From: Dehalococcoidia bacterium
Lineage (GTDB): Bacteria > Chloroflexota > Dehalococcoidia > Tepidiformales > Tepidiformaceae
Direction: 5' to 3'
DNA: 64,000 nucleotides
NCBI GenBank assembly: GCA_022827945.1
Contig: JAJEIT010000007.1
Coordinates: 1-64,000, forward strand
In this document: in pieces, positions 15,229-23,000 of the stretch
Layout of the letters: every line of letters begins with the position of its first letter
Numbering within the stretch: the stretch's first letter is position 1
The notes under the pieces: model-generated
What the model saw: only the letters and a program-made list of their open reading frames with translations
Told to the model about the DNA's origin: nothing
The model's database searches: none
Made by a program: the position numbers and the translations under genes

Positions 15229-16173
15229 TTGCTCGCCTACGTCCTCGCCCGCGTTCTGCAGGCGGTTCCCGTTCTTGTGCTGGCGAGCATCGGGGTCTTC
15301 CTGATGCTCCGGCTCGTCCCCGGGGACCCTGCAGAACTCCTGGCGGGCCAAGACGCCACCCAGGAGGATGTCGACCGGCTCCGGGGCCAGCTGGGCCTTG
15401 ACGACTCGCTCCCCGAGCAGTACATCAGCTGGCTCGGGGACATCTTCCAGGGCGACCTCGGCGTCTCCTTCGCCCGCGGCCTCCCCGTCACCCGCATGCT
15501 CCGCACGGCCATCCCGCCGACGCTGGAGCTGACGGTCGCCGCCTACGTCGTCGCCGTCGTTGTCGGCATACCCCTGGGGATCCTGGGAGGTATCCGTCCC
15601 CGCTCGGGGTGGGACTGGTTGCTCTCCGGCTACACCCTCGTGACGATCGGCATCCCCGGGTTCCTCTTCGGCATCATCATGCTCTGGATATTCAGCGTCA
15701 GGCTGGATTGGTTTCCCACGTTTGGCGAGGTGTCCATCCTCGACGACCCCGTGGAGTCGCTCCGCCACCTCACCCTGCCCGCGCTCGCAACGGGGGTCGG
15801 GGTGGCGGCAGTCCTCGCTCGCTACACGCGCACCACCATTTCCGAGGTTATGGGCAACGACTTCGTCCGTACCGCGCGGGCGAAGGGGCTTGCCGAGAGC
15901 CGCGTCGTGGTCCGCCACGCCCTGCGGAACTCCATGATCCCGGTTGTGACGGTCATGGCCCTGCAGGTCGGAGGGCTGCTCGGGGGCGCCGTGATCGTTG
16001 AGCAGGTCTTCACTCGCCCCGGACTCGGCCGGTTGATGGTGAACGCCATCCAGGCCCGCGACTACCTCGTCGTCCAGAGCACGCTCATCATCCTCGTGTC
16101 GGTGTTCATCACCGCCAACCTCGCTGCGGACATCGCCTACGGCTTCCTCGACCCCAGGGTGCGCGGACGATGA
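15229..16173 (+). CDS. ABC transporter permease, DppB/OppB type
   Basis: 314 residues, TTG start 3 bp after the binding-protein stop. An N-terminal TM (VLARVLQAVPVLVLASIGVF) and the extracytoplasmic LVPGDPAELLAGQ segment are typical of DppB. Five further hydrophobic segments follow. The EAA loop that docks to the ATPase is seen in NDFVRTARAKGLAESRVVVRHALRNS. It forms the pore with the next gene, whose ATG overlaps this stop codon. The ligand is not known. Confidence 0.93.
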   Translation: MLAYVLARVLQAVPVLVLASIGVFLMLRLVPGDPAELLAGQDATQEDVDRLRGQLGLDDSLPEQYISWLGDIFQGDLGVSFARGLPVTRMLRTAIPPTLELTVAAYVVAVVVGIPLGILGGIRPRSGWDWLLSGYTLVTIGIPGFLFGIIMLWIFSVRLDWFPTFGEVSILDDPVESLRHLTLPALATGVGVAAVLARYTRTTISEVMGNDFVRTARAKGLAESRVVVRHALRNSMIPVVTVMALQVGGLLGGAVIVEQVFTRPGLGRLMVNAIQARDYLVVQSTLIILVSVFITANLAADIAYGFLDPRVRGR

Positions 16174-17072
16174 GCGCGGCCCAGATGGACGCCGAGCTTC
16201 AGCTCTCCTGGTGGGGACGCAAGACCCGCGAGTCCCTGCTCTTCGCCACCATCAACGGCATCATCCACAACCCCCAGGGCGCCATCGCCATCGTCGGGCT
16301 TGTGTTGCTGGTTGTCGGGGCCGTTGGCGCGCCCCTCATCGCCCAGCACGACCCCATCGCCCAGGATGCCGCCGGGCGCTTCCTCTCTCCCTCCACGGAA
16401 CACTGGTTCGGCACCGACGAGCTCCGCCGTGACCTGTTCTCGCGCACGCTCTTCGGGCTGCGCGCCTCCTTCGCGGTGAGCCTGATCAGCGTAGCCGTTG
16501 GCACGGCCATTGGCGTGACAGTCGGTTTCCTCGCCGGCTTCCTCGGCGGGCTTGCCGAAGCTGCTGCCATGCGCATCGTCGATGCCTTGCTCGCGTTCCC
16601 CGGCCTGCTTGCCGCCCTGGCCATCCTCAACATCCTGGGGCCCGGCGTGAGGAGCATCGGCATCGCGATCGCGTTCTTCACGATCCCCGCCTTCGCGAGG
16701 CTGGCGCGCGCCCAGATGCTCGCCGAGAAGAACAAGGACTACGTCCTCGCCTCCCAGGCGCTGGGCGCCAGTCCGCAACGCATCATCTTCCGCCACATCG
16801 CCATCAACGCATTCCCGCCCCTCCTCACGCAGATGGCGCTGCTGATGGCGGTGGCCGTGCTCATCACCGCCGCTCTCAGCTTCCTCGGGCTGGGCGACAA
16901 CCCGCCCGCGCCCTCGCTGGGCGGCCTCCTGAACGTCAGCCGCCAGTACCTGCGCGAGGCCTGGTGGTACGCCGTCTGCCCCGGAGCTGTCTTTGCCCTG
17001 CTCCTCTTCTGCCTGAACCTCCTCTCCGACGCCATCAACGAAGCATCGAGCCCGTACCAGAGGCGTCGATGA
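16170..17072 (+). CDS. ABC transporter permease, DppC/OppC type
   Basis: 300 residues; ATG overlaps the preceding stop (ATGA). It has an N-terminal TM at about 35-55, the family's periplasmic GTDELRRDLFSRTLFGLRAS element, and an EAA loop in DYVLASQALGASPQRIIFRHIAINAF. It pairs with the DppB-type permease. The gene after it is a sulfatase, not the DppD/DppF ATPases that normally follow, so this importer depends on ATPases encoded elsewhere. Confidence 0.93.
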   Translation: MSAAQMDAELQLSWWGRKTRESLLFATINGIIHNPQGAIAIVGLVLLVVGAVGAPLIAQHDPIAQDAAGRFLSPSTEHWFGTDELRRDLFSRTLFGLRASFAVSLISVAVGTAIGVTVGFLAGFLGGLAEAAAMRIVDALLAFPGLLAALAILNILGPGVRSIGIAIAFFTIPAFARLARAQMLAEKNKDYVLASQALGASPQRIIFRHIAINAFPPLLTQMALLMAVAVLITAALSFLGLGDNPPAPSLGGLLNVSRQYLREAWWYAVCPGAVFALLLFCLNLLSDAINEASSPYQRRR

Positions 17073-17120
17073 CGGCCATCATGCCGATGGAGCGCCCGCA
17101 TACCCCAGGAGGAACATCCC

Positions 17121-18644
17121 ATGCCCGCTGACACCCGGCCGAACATCGTCGTCATCATGGCCGACCAGCACCGCGCCGACGCGCTCGGCTGCTACGGCAA
17201 CGACATCATCCGCACGCCCAACATCGACCGCCTCGCGGCCGAGGGCGCGCGTTTCGGCCGGGCCTTCTGCCAGGGCCCGTTGTGCATGCCCGCTCGCTGG
17301 TCGCTGCTGACGGGACGCTACGTGCGCGACCACGGCGTGTTCGAGAACGACTGGGACATGACCCAGGACATCCCCAACCTTGCCCAGCATCTCCAGCAAG
17401 CCGGCTACTACACGAGCTGCATCGGCAAGATGCACCTCTTCGCCGACGAGACGCTCGTCTGCGGAAGGCCGGACATGGTGTCCGACCCCAGCGTGACGGC
17501 GCGCTATCGAGCGGTCGGCTTCGACGAGCCGCACCCGGGGCCCGAGAAGAACGGGGTCATGGGCCTCGACTGCGAGTATGTGGACCACCTGAAGGAACGG
17601 GGCCTCTTCGAGATGTATGGGGAGTGGTTCCACCTGCGCGCCTACCCCAAGAAGACGCGTGACCACCTCGGACTCCCCATGTGGTTCCCCGAGTCGACGC
17701 CCCTGCCCAACGACGCCTACCTCGATACCTGGACCGGCCAGCAGGTCGTTGACTGGATCGACGGGTACGACGGCGACAGGCCCTTCTTCCAGTGGGTCGG
17801 GTTCCCCGGGCCGCACGAGCCCCACGACGCCCCCAGCGAGTACGTCGACCTCTACCGCAGGACCGAGATCCCCGTCGGCGAGCGCATTCCCCCGCAGGTC
17901 CCCGAGTCGGGACCGCTCCACACGCTCATGCGCTGGCTCCAGACCACCGCCCAGTGGGAGGGGCTCACCGACGACATCGTCGAGCTCCTCACCCGTTACT
18001 ACTACGCCAACATCACCGCTATCGACGACCAGGTCGGGGCCATCGTCGACGCGCTCGAGCGCAAGGGCATCCTCGACAACACCTGGATCATCTACACCGC
18101 CGACCACGGCGAGATGATGGGCGACCACTGGATGCTCTGGAAGATGCTCTTCTACGAGCAGTCCGCCACCGTTCCCCTCATCATCCGCCCGCCCGCCGGC
18201 ATGGAGGGGCTCAGCGTCGACGGCATCGTCGAGCACGTGGACGTGACCGCCACGATCGAGGCCCTCACGGGCATCGCGCCGCTCCCGGGCAACGAGGGCA
18301 ACTCGCTCATCGGCCACGTCGATGGCAGCGGCGCCGGGCCGACCCGCGAGGTCGCGCACAGCGAGAACTACGGGTTCGGCATGTTCGCGACCGACCGCTA
18401 CAAGCTGGTCGTCTTCGAGGACACGCAGGAGCCGGTCCAGCTCTTCGACTTCCAGGAGGATCCCGACGAGAACTGGAACGTCGTCGCGGATCCCGCCTAT
18501 GCGGACGTGATCGAGCAGATGATGCAGGACCACGTCCGCCCGTTCTTCGAGACACCGCCACAGCGGCCGGCGAGGGGCATCTGGGAGGTCCAGGCCGGGC
18601 GTTACGAAGGCAACCGCCACCTGGCCGTGCGGAACCCGCGCTAG
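17121..18644 (+). CDS. Sulfatase (S1 family, choline-sulfatase-like)
   Basis: 507 residues, preceded by a strong AGGAGGAA site. The metal site NIVVIMADQHRAD (D15, Q16) and the formylglycine motif CMPARWSLLTGRY, with C55 as the modified residue, are present, followed by GKMHLF and YTADHGEMMGDH (metal-binding D, H). There is no signal peptide. It resembles COG3119 sulfatases acting on small sulfate esters. It sits directly after the two importer permeases on the same strand, so the imported molecule may be its sulfated substrate (inference). FGE at 12352-13377 would activate it. Confidence 0.93.
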   Translation: MPADTRPNIVVIMADQHRADALGCYGNDIIRTPNIDRLAAEGARFGRAFCQGPLCMPARWSLLTGRYVRDHGVFENDWDMTQDIPNLAQHLQQAGYYTSCIGKMHLFADETLVCGRPDMVSDPSVTARYRAVGFDEPHPGPEKNGVMGLDCEYVDHLKERGLFEMYGEWFHLRAYPKKTRDHLGLPMWFPESTPLPNDAYLDTWTGQQVVDWIDGYDGDRPFFQWVGFPGPHEPHDAPSEYVDLYRRTEIPVGERIPPQVPESGPLHTLMRWLQTTAQWEGLTDDIVELLTRYYYANITAIDDQVGAIVDALERKGILDNTWIIYTADHGEMMGDHWMLWKMLFYEQSATVPLIIRPPAGMEGLSVDGIVEHVDVTATIEALTGIAPLPGNEGNSLIGHVDGSGAGPTREVAHSENYGFGMFATDRYKLVVFEDTQEPVQLFDFQEDPDENWNVVADPAYADVIEQMMQDHVRPFFETPPQRPARGIWEVQAGRYEGNRHLAVRNPR

Positions 18645-18692
18645 CGCCGGCGTTCGCTCCGGGGCCGGCTCCAGCCCGGGGCCGGCGTACCG
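18645..18692 (+). terminator. GC-rich hairpins after the second sulfatase
   Basis: Immediately after the stop codon GCCGGC occurs three times and CCGGGGC/GCCCGG can pair across an 8-nt loop. There is no T-tract, so this is at best a non-canonical terminator or structured 3' end. Confidence 0.3.
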
Positions 18693-18792
18693 CCTCGCGG
18701 CGCCGCCTGCGGGGTGAGCGGGGTTACGCCGGAGATATTCGCTTTTCGTGTAGGCTCCCGGCACGTTTCCGACGTGTCTGGGAGGCCTGAGC

Positions 18793-20226
18793 ATGGTCGC
18801 GAAACTCCGTCCCTATCGCCGCCCGGCCATCATTCTTGCGATAACCGCCATCGGCGCGGCCGCCATCTTCCTCGGCCGCCCCGCCATTGCCGAGGCCGCC
18901 GCCGTCGACGGCGAAACCGAGTTCGTCCTCAACACCTTCGCCTTCCTCATCTGGGGGGCGCTCGTGATGTGGATGTGCGCCGGGTTCACCATGCTCGAGT
19001 CCGGCTCCGTCCGCACCAAGAACGCCTCGATGATCTGCCTGAAGAACATCGGCATCTACTCGATCGCCGGCCTCGCCTACTTCGTCATCGGCTACAACCT
19101 CATGTACGTCGACGTCGTCGGCGACTTCATCGGTTCCTTCAACCTGCTCTACCAGGCCTCCGACGTTGAGCTCGCCCTCCTCGAAGGCGAAGCCACTGCT
19201 GACGCCGTCCTGGCCGATGAGTCCTACGCGACCATGTCCGACTGGTTCTTCCAGATGGTCTTCGTGGCCACTGCTGCCTCGATCGTCTCCGGCGCACTCG
19301 CCGAGCGGGTCAAGATGTGGCCGTTCTTCTTCTTCACCCTCGCCCTCACGGCCGTCATCTACCCCATCGTTGGCGCCTGGACGTGGGGCGGCGGCTGGCT
19401 CGCCGACCTCGGCTTCCAGGACTTCGCCGGTTCGACCATCGTCCACGGCGTCGGGGGCTGGGCCGCGCTCGCCGGCATCCTCGTCGTCGGACCCCGACTC
19501 GGGAAGTTCCGCGGGGATGGTAGCGTCCGGCCGACGCCGCCCTCGAATGTTCTTGTCGTAACCCTCGGCGTCTTCATCCTCTGGCTCGGCTGGTTCGGCT
19601 TCAACGGAGGCTCGCAGCTCGCCCTCGCCAGCACCCTCGATGCCGTCTCCATGAGCCATGTGCTCGTCAACACGAACCTCGCCGCCGCCGCTGGAGTCAT
19701 GGCCGCCCTCGCCATCTCGCGCTTCGTTCTGCGTCGTATCGACCTGATCGCCGGGCTCAACGGGGCCATCGCCGGCCTCGTCGCCATCACCGCCGGCCCC
19801 ACGATGACCGAGCACTGGTGGGCCATCGTGATCGGCGGCATCGGCGGCGTGATCTGCACCGTCGGTATCAAGGTCCTCGAGAAGCTCAAGCTTGATGATG
19901 TCGTCGGCGCCGTTCCCGCCCACCTCTTCGCCGGCATCTGGGGCACCCTCGCGGTTTGCATCGCCGCCGGCGGCGACTTCGGCGCACAGATCGCGGGCGT
20001 TGCCGCCATCGGCGCGTTCGTGTTCGTGGTTTCGTTCGCGCTCTGGAAGGCCCTGGCCCTGACGGTGCAGGCCCGAGTCTCGCCCGAAGTGGAACAGATC
20101 GGGCAGGACGCCGGCGAGCTCGGCATCGAGGCCTATCCCGAGTTCGTCGTCATGCCCGAGGAACTCCCGGAGATGTCGCCGCCACCGCCGCCTCCGGAGC
20201 CCGAGGAGGCGCCCGCCGAGACATAG
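18793..20226 (+). CDS. amt: Ammonium transporter (Amt family)
   Basis: 477 residues. A probable signal peptide (to about residue 38) is followed by eleven expected TM segments. Family signatures are visible: GFTMLESGSVRTKNA, GALAERVKMW, STIVHGVGGWAAL, and FGFNGGSQLA. The twin conducting histidines are expected in the VHGVGG and HLFAG segments. The protein conducts NH3/NH4+ across the inner membrane. The cytoplasmic tail is long and ends in a Pro/Glu-rich stretch (PPPPPPEPEE). No glnK/glnB gene adjoins it. GGGAGG precedes ATG 18793. A toxin-antitoxin pair lies directly downstream. Confidence 0.95.
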   Translation: MVAKLRPYRRPAIILAITAIGAAAIFLGRPAIAEAAAVDGETEFVLNTFAFLIWGALVMWMCAGFTMLESGSVRTKNASMICLKNIGIYSIAGLAYFVIGYNLMYVDVVGDFIGSFNLLYQASDVELALLEGEATADAVLADESYATMSDWFFQMVFVATAASIVSGALAERVKMWPFFFFTLALTAVIYPIVGAWTWGGGWLADLGFQDFAGSTIVHGVGGWAALAGILVVGPRLGKFRGDGSVRPTPPSNVLVVTLGVFILWLGWFGFNGGSQLALASTLDAVSMSHVLVNTNLAAAAGVMAALAISRFVLRRIDLIAGLNGAIAGLVAITAGPTMTEHWWAIVIGGIGGVICTVGIKVLEKLKLDDVVGAVPAHLFAGIWGTLAVCIAAGGDFGAQIAGVAAIGAFVFVVSFALWKALALTVQARVSPEVEQIGQDAGELGIEAYPEFVVMPEELPEMSPPPPPPEPEEAPAET

Positions 20227-20238
20227 CGGAGCGTCGGG

Positions 20239-20255
20239 ACATGTGCTTCACATGT
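20239..20255. promoter_or_regulatory. Perfect inverted repeat, candidate operator of the toxin-antitoxin pair
   Basis: ACATGTG-CTT-CACATGT is a perfect 7-bp inverted repeat, 15 bp before the antitoxin start and abutting the predicted -10. Ribbon-helix-helix antitoxins of FitA/VapB type bind such palindromes to repress their own operon. Confidence 0.5.
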
Positions 20256-20261
20256 GATAAT
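20256..20261 (+). promoter_or_regulatory. -10 hexamer GATAAT (extended, TGTGATAAT) of the toxin-antitoxin operon
   Basis: A good -10 ends 9 bp before ATG 20271, with a TG dinucleotide upstream and no Shine-Dalgarno. The operator palindrome overlaps its upstream side. The mRNA would be leaderless or nearly so. Confidence 0.5.
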
Positions 20262-20270
20262 GTGGAACGC

Positions 20271-20501
20271 ATGTCGAAGATGATACAGATCCGGAACGTG
20301 CCCGATGACGTGCATCGGGAGGCGAAGGTGCGCGCCGCCCGCGCCGGCATGACCCTCTCCGCCTACCTGCTGCGCCAGATCGAGCGTGCCCTTGAGGTGC
20401 CCGACATCGAGGATCTGATGGAGCGAATAGGGTCGCTGGAGCGTATCCGGACTACCGAGACTGCTGCTGAGATCATTCGGGCGGAACGTGACGCGCGGTG
20501 A
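20271..20501 (+). CDS. FitA/VapB-like ribbon-helix-helix antitoxin
   Basis: 76 residues. MSKMIQIRNVPDDVHREAKV followed by RAARAGMTLSAYLLRQIERA is the classic beta-strand/helix/helix of FitA-type Arc/MetJ repressors. The C-terminal acidic and helical part would wrap the toxin. A longer open frame runs back into amt, but ATG 20271 sits correctly after the promoter and operator. The stop overlaps the toxin's GTG start (GTGA), so the two are translationally coupled. It neutralises the PIN toxin and probably autoregulates through the palindrome at 20239-20255. Confidence 0.9.
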   Translation: MSKMIQIRNVPDDVHREAKVRAARAGMTLSAYLLRQIERALEVPDIEDLMERIGSLERIRTTETAAEIIRAERDAR

Positions 20502-20908
20502 TCGTCGCCGACGCCTCCGTGGTGGTCGACATGTTCATTGGCCGTGGGGGGGTGGCGGGCGATGAGCTGCGCGAGCGGCTCGCCAGCGAGGAGTCGGTGA
20601 GCGCTCCCCACTTGCTGGACGCTGAAGTCGCTCAAGCCCTGAGGCGTCTGTTGATGCAGCGTGAGGTGGCGGTCCCCAGGGCCACGACCTCCTTGCGTGA
20701 CCTGGCGCTACTCCCGATCACGCGCTACGCCCACGGATGGCTCCTGCCCCGCGCCTTCGAGCTGCGCGATAACGTGACCCTCTACGACGGGCTCTACCTC
20801 GCCCTCGCGGAGGCGCTTGATGCGCCCCTTCTCACTACCGATGGGGCGTTGGCGAACGTCCCCGGATGCTACGCCCGGGTGGAGGTTCTACCCGCCGCCG
20901 GCCAGTAG
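20498..20908 (+). CDS. PIN-domain ribonuclease toxin (VapC/FitB-like)
   Basis: 136 residues, GTG start overlapping the antitoxin stop. The four PIN acidic residues can be placed: D5 (VADAS), E43 (DAEV), D97 (YDGLYLALAE) and D115 (TTDGAL). PIN toxins are Mg2+-dependent RNases that cut tRNA or rRNA when freed from the antitoxin. Length is normal and no motif is missing, so the module looks intact. Confidence 0.92.
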   Translation: MIVADASVVVDMFIGRGGVAGDELRERLASEESVSAPHLLDAEVAQALRRLLMQREVAVPRATTSLRDLALLPITRYAHGWLLPRAFELRDNVTLYDGLYLALAEALDAPLLTTDGALANVPGCYARVEVLPAAGQ

Positions 20909-21011
20909 CTCCCCGCCCCGTCAGGCCGCTTACACCAGCGTCCACCGGCGCCCCCGAACCCATTCGGGCTGGCCGTGTAGCATGGGCGCGTCAGGGAGGC
21001 GCTAGACCGTA

Positions 21012-21668
21012 ATGCTGAGATTCGCCGAAGAGATCATTCTGCTCCTGTTGCGTGACGAGGACGGCACCTTCGTCCACGTGCCCAACTGGTCGATGGACCG
21101 TGCGATTGCCGGCGCCGTCCTCATGGACCTCGCCCTGGAGAACCGCATCGACACGGACCTCGAGAGCCTCACCCTGGTCGACTCCACTCCTATCGGCGAC
21201 AGCCTCCTCGACCCCACCCTTGCGGAGATTGCTTCCGACGAGACCCGCGAACCCCGTTACTGGGTCGAGAAGGTGGCCCAGCGCGCCCCCGAGCTGCGCG
21301 AGGAGGCCCTCAAGCGCCTGGTGAGCGGCGGCATCCTCGAGCGCCAGGACGACCGCTTCCTCTGGGTCTTCCGCTCCCGCCGCTATCCCATGGTCGATGG
21401 CAAGGCCGAGCGCGAAGTCAAGCTGCGAATCATGGGCATCCTCTTCAGCGAAGAGATCCCCGACCCGCGTGACGTCGTCATCATCTGTCTCGTCGATGCC
21501 TGCCGCATCTTCAACGAGCTTCTCTCCAAGCGTGAGCTGGAGCAGGTCACGCCCCGCATCGAGCAGGTTCGCAAGCTCGACCTCATCGGTCAGGCCATGG
21601 CCCAGGCCATCCGCGACATCGAGGTCTGGATCACGACCGCCCAGATCGAAGGGCGGATGCTCTACTAG
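21012..21668 (+). CDS. GPP34 (GOLPH3-like) family protein, stand-alone
   Basis: 218 residues. FAEEIILLLLRDEDGTF, W26 in VPNWSM, the LENRIDTDLESL segment and IPDPRDVVIICLVDA match the N-terminal domain of the P450 fusion at 3312-5339 along its whole length. The two are paralogues. Eukaryotic GOLPH3 binds phosphatidylinositol-4-phosphate at Golgi membranes; the function in bacteria is unsettled, with membrane lipid association expected. A GGGAGG site lies near 20990. It is followed at once by a methyltransferase gene, as the fusion is followed by the SMT-like gene. Confidence 0.88.
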   Translation: MLRFAEEIILLLLRDEDGTFVHVPNWSMDRAIAGAVLMDLALENRIDTDLESLTLVDSTPIGDSLLDPTLAEIASDETREPRYWVEKVAQRAPELREEALKRLVSGGILERQDDRFLWVFRSRRYPMVDGKAEREVKLRIMGILFSEEIPDPRDVVIICLVDACRIFNELLSKRELEQVTPRIEQVRKLDLIGQAMAQAIRDIEVWITTAQIEGRMLY

Positions 21669-21775
21669 GGAAGGGGCAGCCCACGACCACGCCGCGGGAC
21701 GAGCTGATCGACCACTGGCTCCGGGAAGAGCAGGAGCCGTTCACCGGCTGGGACTTCTCCCATCTCCACGGCCGC

Positions 21776-22447
21776 ATGGACGAAGGCCGGGAGCCCTGGT
21801 CCTACCTCGACCGCGCCGCCGAACTCATGGCGCGCTCCAGGTCCGTGCTCGACATGGATACCGGTGGCGGCGAGAAGCTGCTGAGCCTGCGCGACCACTG
21901 GCCCGCGAGGGTTGTCGCCACCGAGGACTACCCGCCCAACTTCGAGCTGGCCTCCGGACGGCTGTCACCGCTGGGCGCGACGGTCGTCCGGGTGGCGCTC
22001 TCCGACACGGCGCTCATGCCGTTCGCAACCGGCGAGTTCGACCTCGTTCTGAACCGGCACGCCGCCTTCAACCCGGACGAGGTCGCCCGCATCCTCGCGC
22101 CTGGTGGCTCTTTCCTCACGCAGCAGGTGCACGGCATGTGGGCCTGGGACCTGCTGGCCGCCTTCGACGCCGCGCCTCAGCGGCCCGATGCAACGCCCGA
22201 GAAGTACGTGCCCCTGCTCGAAGCGGCCGGTCTGGCCAGCGAGGCCCTCGAGGAGTGGGAGGGCCGCCTGGTCTTCGCCGATGTGGGCGCAATCGTCTAC
22301 TACCTGAAGGCCACTCCCTGGGAAGTGCCCGGCTTCACCGTGAGGACCCATCTCCGGTACCTGCTCGCCCTGCAGGAGCGACTGGAAGTGGGCGAGGAGC
22401 TGGGATTCCACGCCGCGAAGTACCTCATCGAGGCGCGCAACCCGTAG
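21776..22447 (+). CDS. Class I SAM-dependent methyltransferase
   Basis: 223 residues from the first standard start. The SAM-binding pattern is VLDMDTGGGEKLLSL, then VVATEDYPPNFELA, FDLVLNRHAAFNP and ILAPGGSFLTQQVHG. The substrate is unknown. The N-terminus looks too short: in-frame codons upstream read DELIDHWLREEQEPFTGWDF, which looks like protein of this family, yet contain no ATG, GTG or TTG. An ACG at 21683, 6 bp after AAGGGG, would give a 254-residue protein beginning 14 bp after the GPP34 stop. It is probably cotranscribed with the GPP34 gene. It converges with the deoxyribosyltransferase gene. Confidence 0.85.
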   Translation: MDEGREPWSYLDRAAELMARSRSVLDMDTGGGEKLLSLRDHWPARVVATEDYPPNFELASGRLSPLGATVVRVALSDTALMPFATGEFDLVLNRHAAFNPDEVARILAPGGSFLTQQVHGMWAWDLLAAFDAAPQRPDATPEKYVPLLEAAGLASEALEEWEGRLVFADVGAIVYYLKATPWEVPGFTVRTHLRYLLALQERLEVGEELGFHAAKYLIEARNP

Positions 22448-22459
22448 CCCCCGCCGGAG

Positions 22460-22939
22460 TCAGGCGCTCGCCCAGCGCGCGAGCGCCCTGTCCGGGTCAC
22501 CCAGGTCCGCGACCGACTCGTAGTACCAGTCGCGCCAGCCCTCGCGCGGCAGTCCCGTGAACAGCATCAGGTTGAGCGGGTAGCCCTCGCTGTCGGTCGC
22601 GCGGCGGAAGTCGTCGCGGAACAGGAACGTCGGCTTCCCCAGCGCGATCGCCATCCCCAGCTCCACCATCACGCCCTCGTCCGGGGGCACGCCGTTCACG
22701 ACCGCGAAGATGCCGTCCGCTTCACGCACGTCCTCGAAGTCCGCCTGCCCGATGCGCCACGCCCAGTCCGGCTGCGCCCGGTCGACCTGGTTGTTCCGCG
22801 CGAACGGCTCCCACACCTCCAGCCCCAGCCCCTCCAGCGCCCCCACGAGCTGCGGCAACAGCAGCGTCTTCTGCTGCTCCGAGAACCCATACGGACTCGC
22901 CAGGTAGACGGTCTTTCGGCGCGACTCAGAGGCGGCCAT
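22460..22939 (-). CDS. Nucleoside 2-deoxyribosyltransferase family protein
   Basis: 159 residues. KTVYLASPYGF near the N-terminus, an ADGIFAVVNG strand and the catalytic segment PDEGVMVELGMAIALGKP (Asp plus Glu) match the nucleoside 2-deoxyribosyltransferase fold. Members swap or hydrolyse bases of (deoxy)nucleosides or nucleotides; the exact substrate is not clear. ATG 22939 was chosen over the longer frame to 23032 because similarity begins here and a -10 hexamer lies just upstream. It is divergent from the secreted protein gene at 23001. Confidence 0.85.
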   Translation of the reverse strand: MAASESRRKTVYLASPYGFSEQQKTLLLPQLVGALEGLGLEVWEPFARNNQVDRAQPDWAWRIGQADFEDVREADGIFAVVNGVPPDEGVMVELGMAIALGKPTFLFRDDFRRATDSEGYPLNLMLFTGLPREGWRDWYYESVADLGDPDRALARWASA

Positions 22940-22949
22940 GGCGGGCGTC

Positions 22950-22955
22950 AGTATA
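22950..22955 (-). promoter_or_regulatory. -10 hexamer TATACT, near-leaderless, for the deoxyribosyltransferase
   Basis: Minus strand TATACT ends 10 bp before ATG 22939 with no Shine-Dalgarno. It shares a 61-bp divergent region with the promoter for 23001. Confidence 0.45.
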
Positions 22956-22987
22956 GGCGCCGTCCCGGCTACCCTTGCCCCCACTGC

Positions 22988-22993
22988 TACCCT
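22988..22993 (+). promoter_or_regulatory. -10-like TACCCT, leaderless-type, for the secreted Cys protein
   Basis: TACCCT fits TANNNT only loosely to TATAAT but ends exactly 7 bp before ATG 23001, and no Shine-Dalgarno is present. Confidence 0.35.
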
Positions 22994-23000
22994 TCCCCCA

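Noticed and set aside
13450-15918. 822-codon minus-strand frame opposite the binding protein and permease
   Set aside because: Antisense shadow; composition (Glu/Gly/Arg/Val repeats) and lack of motifs fit a GC-skew artefact.
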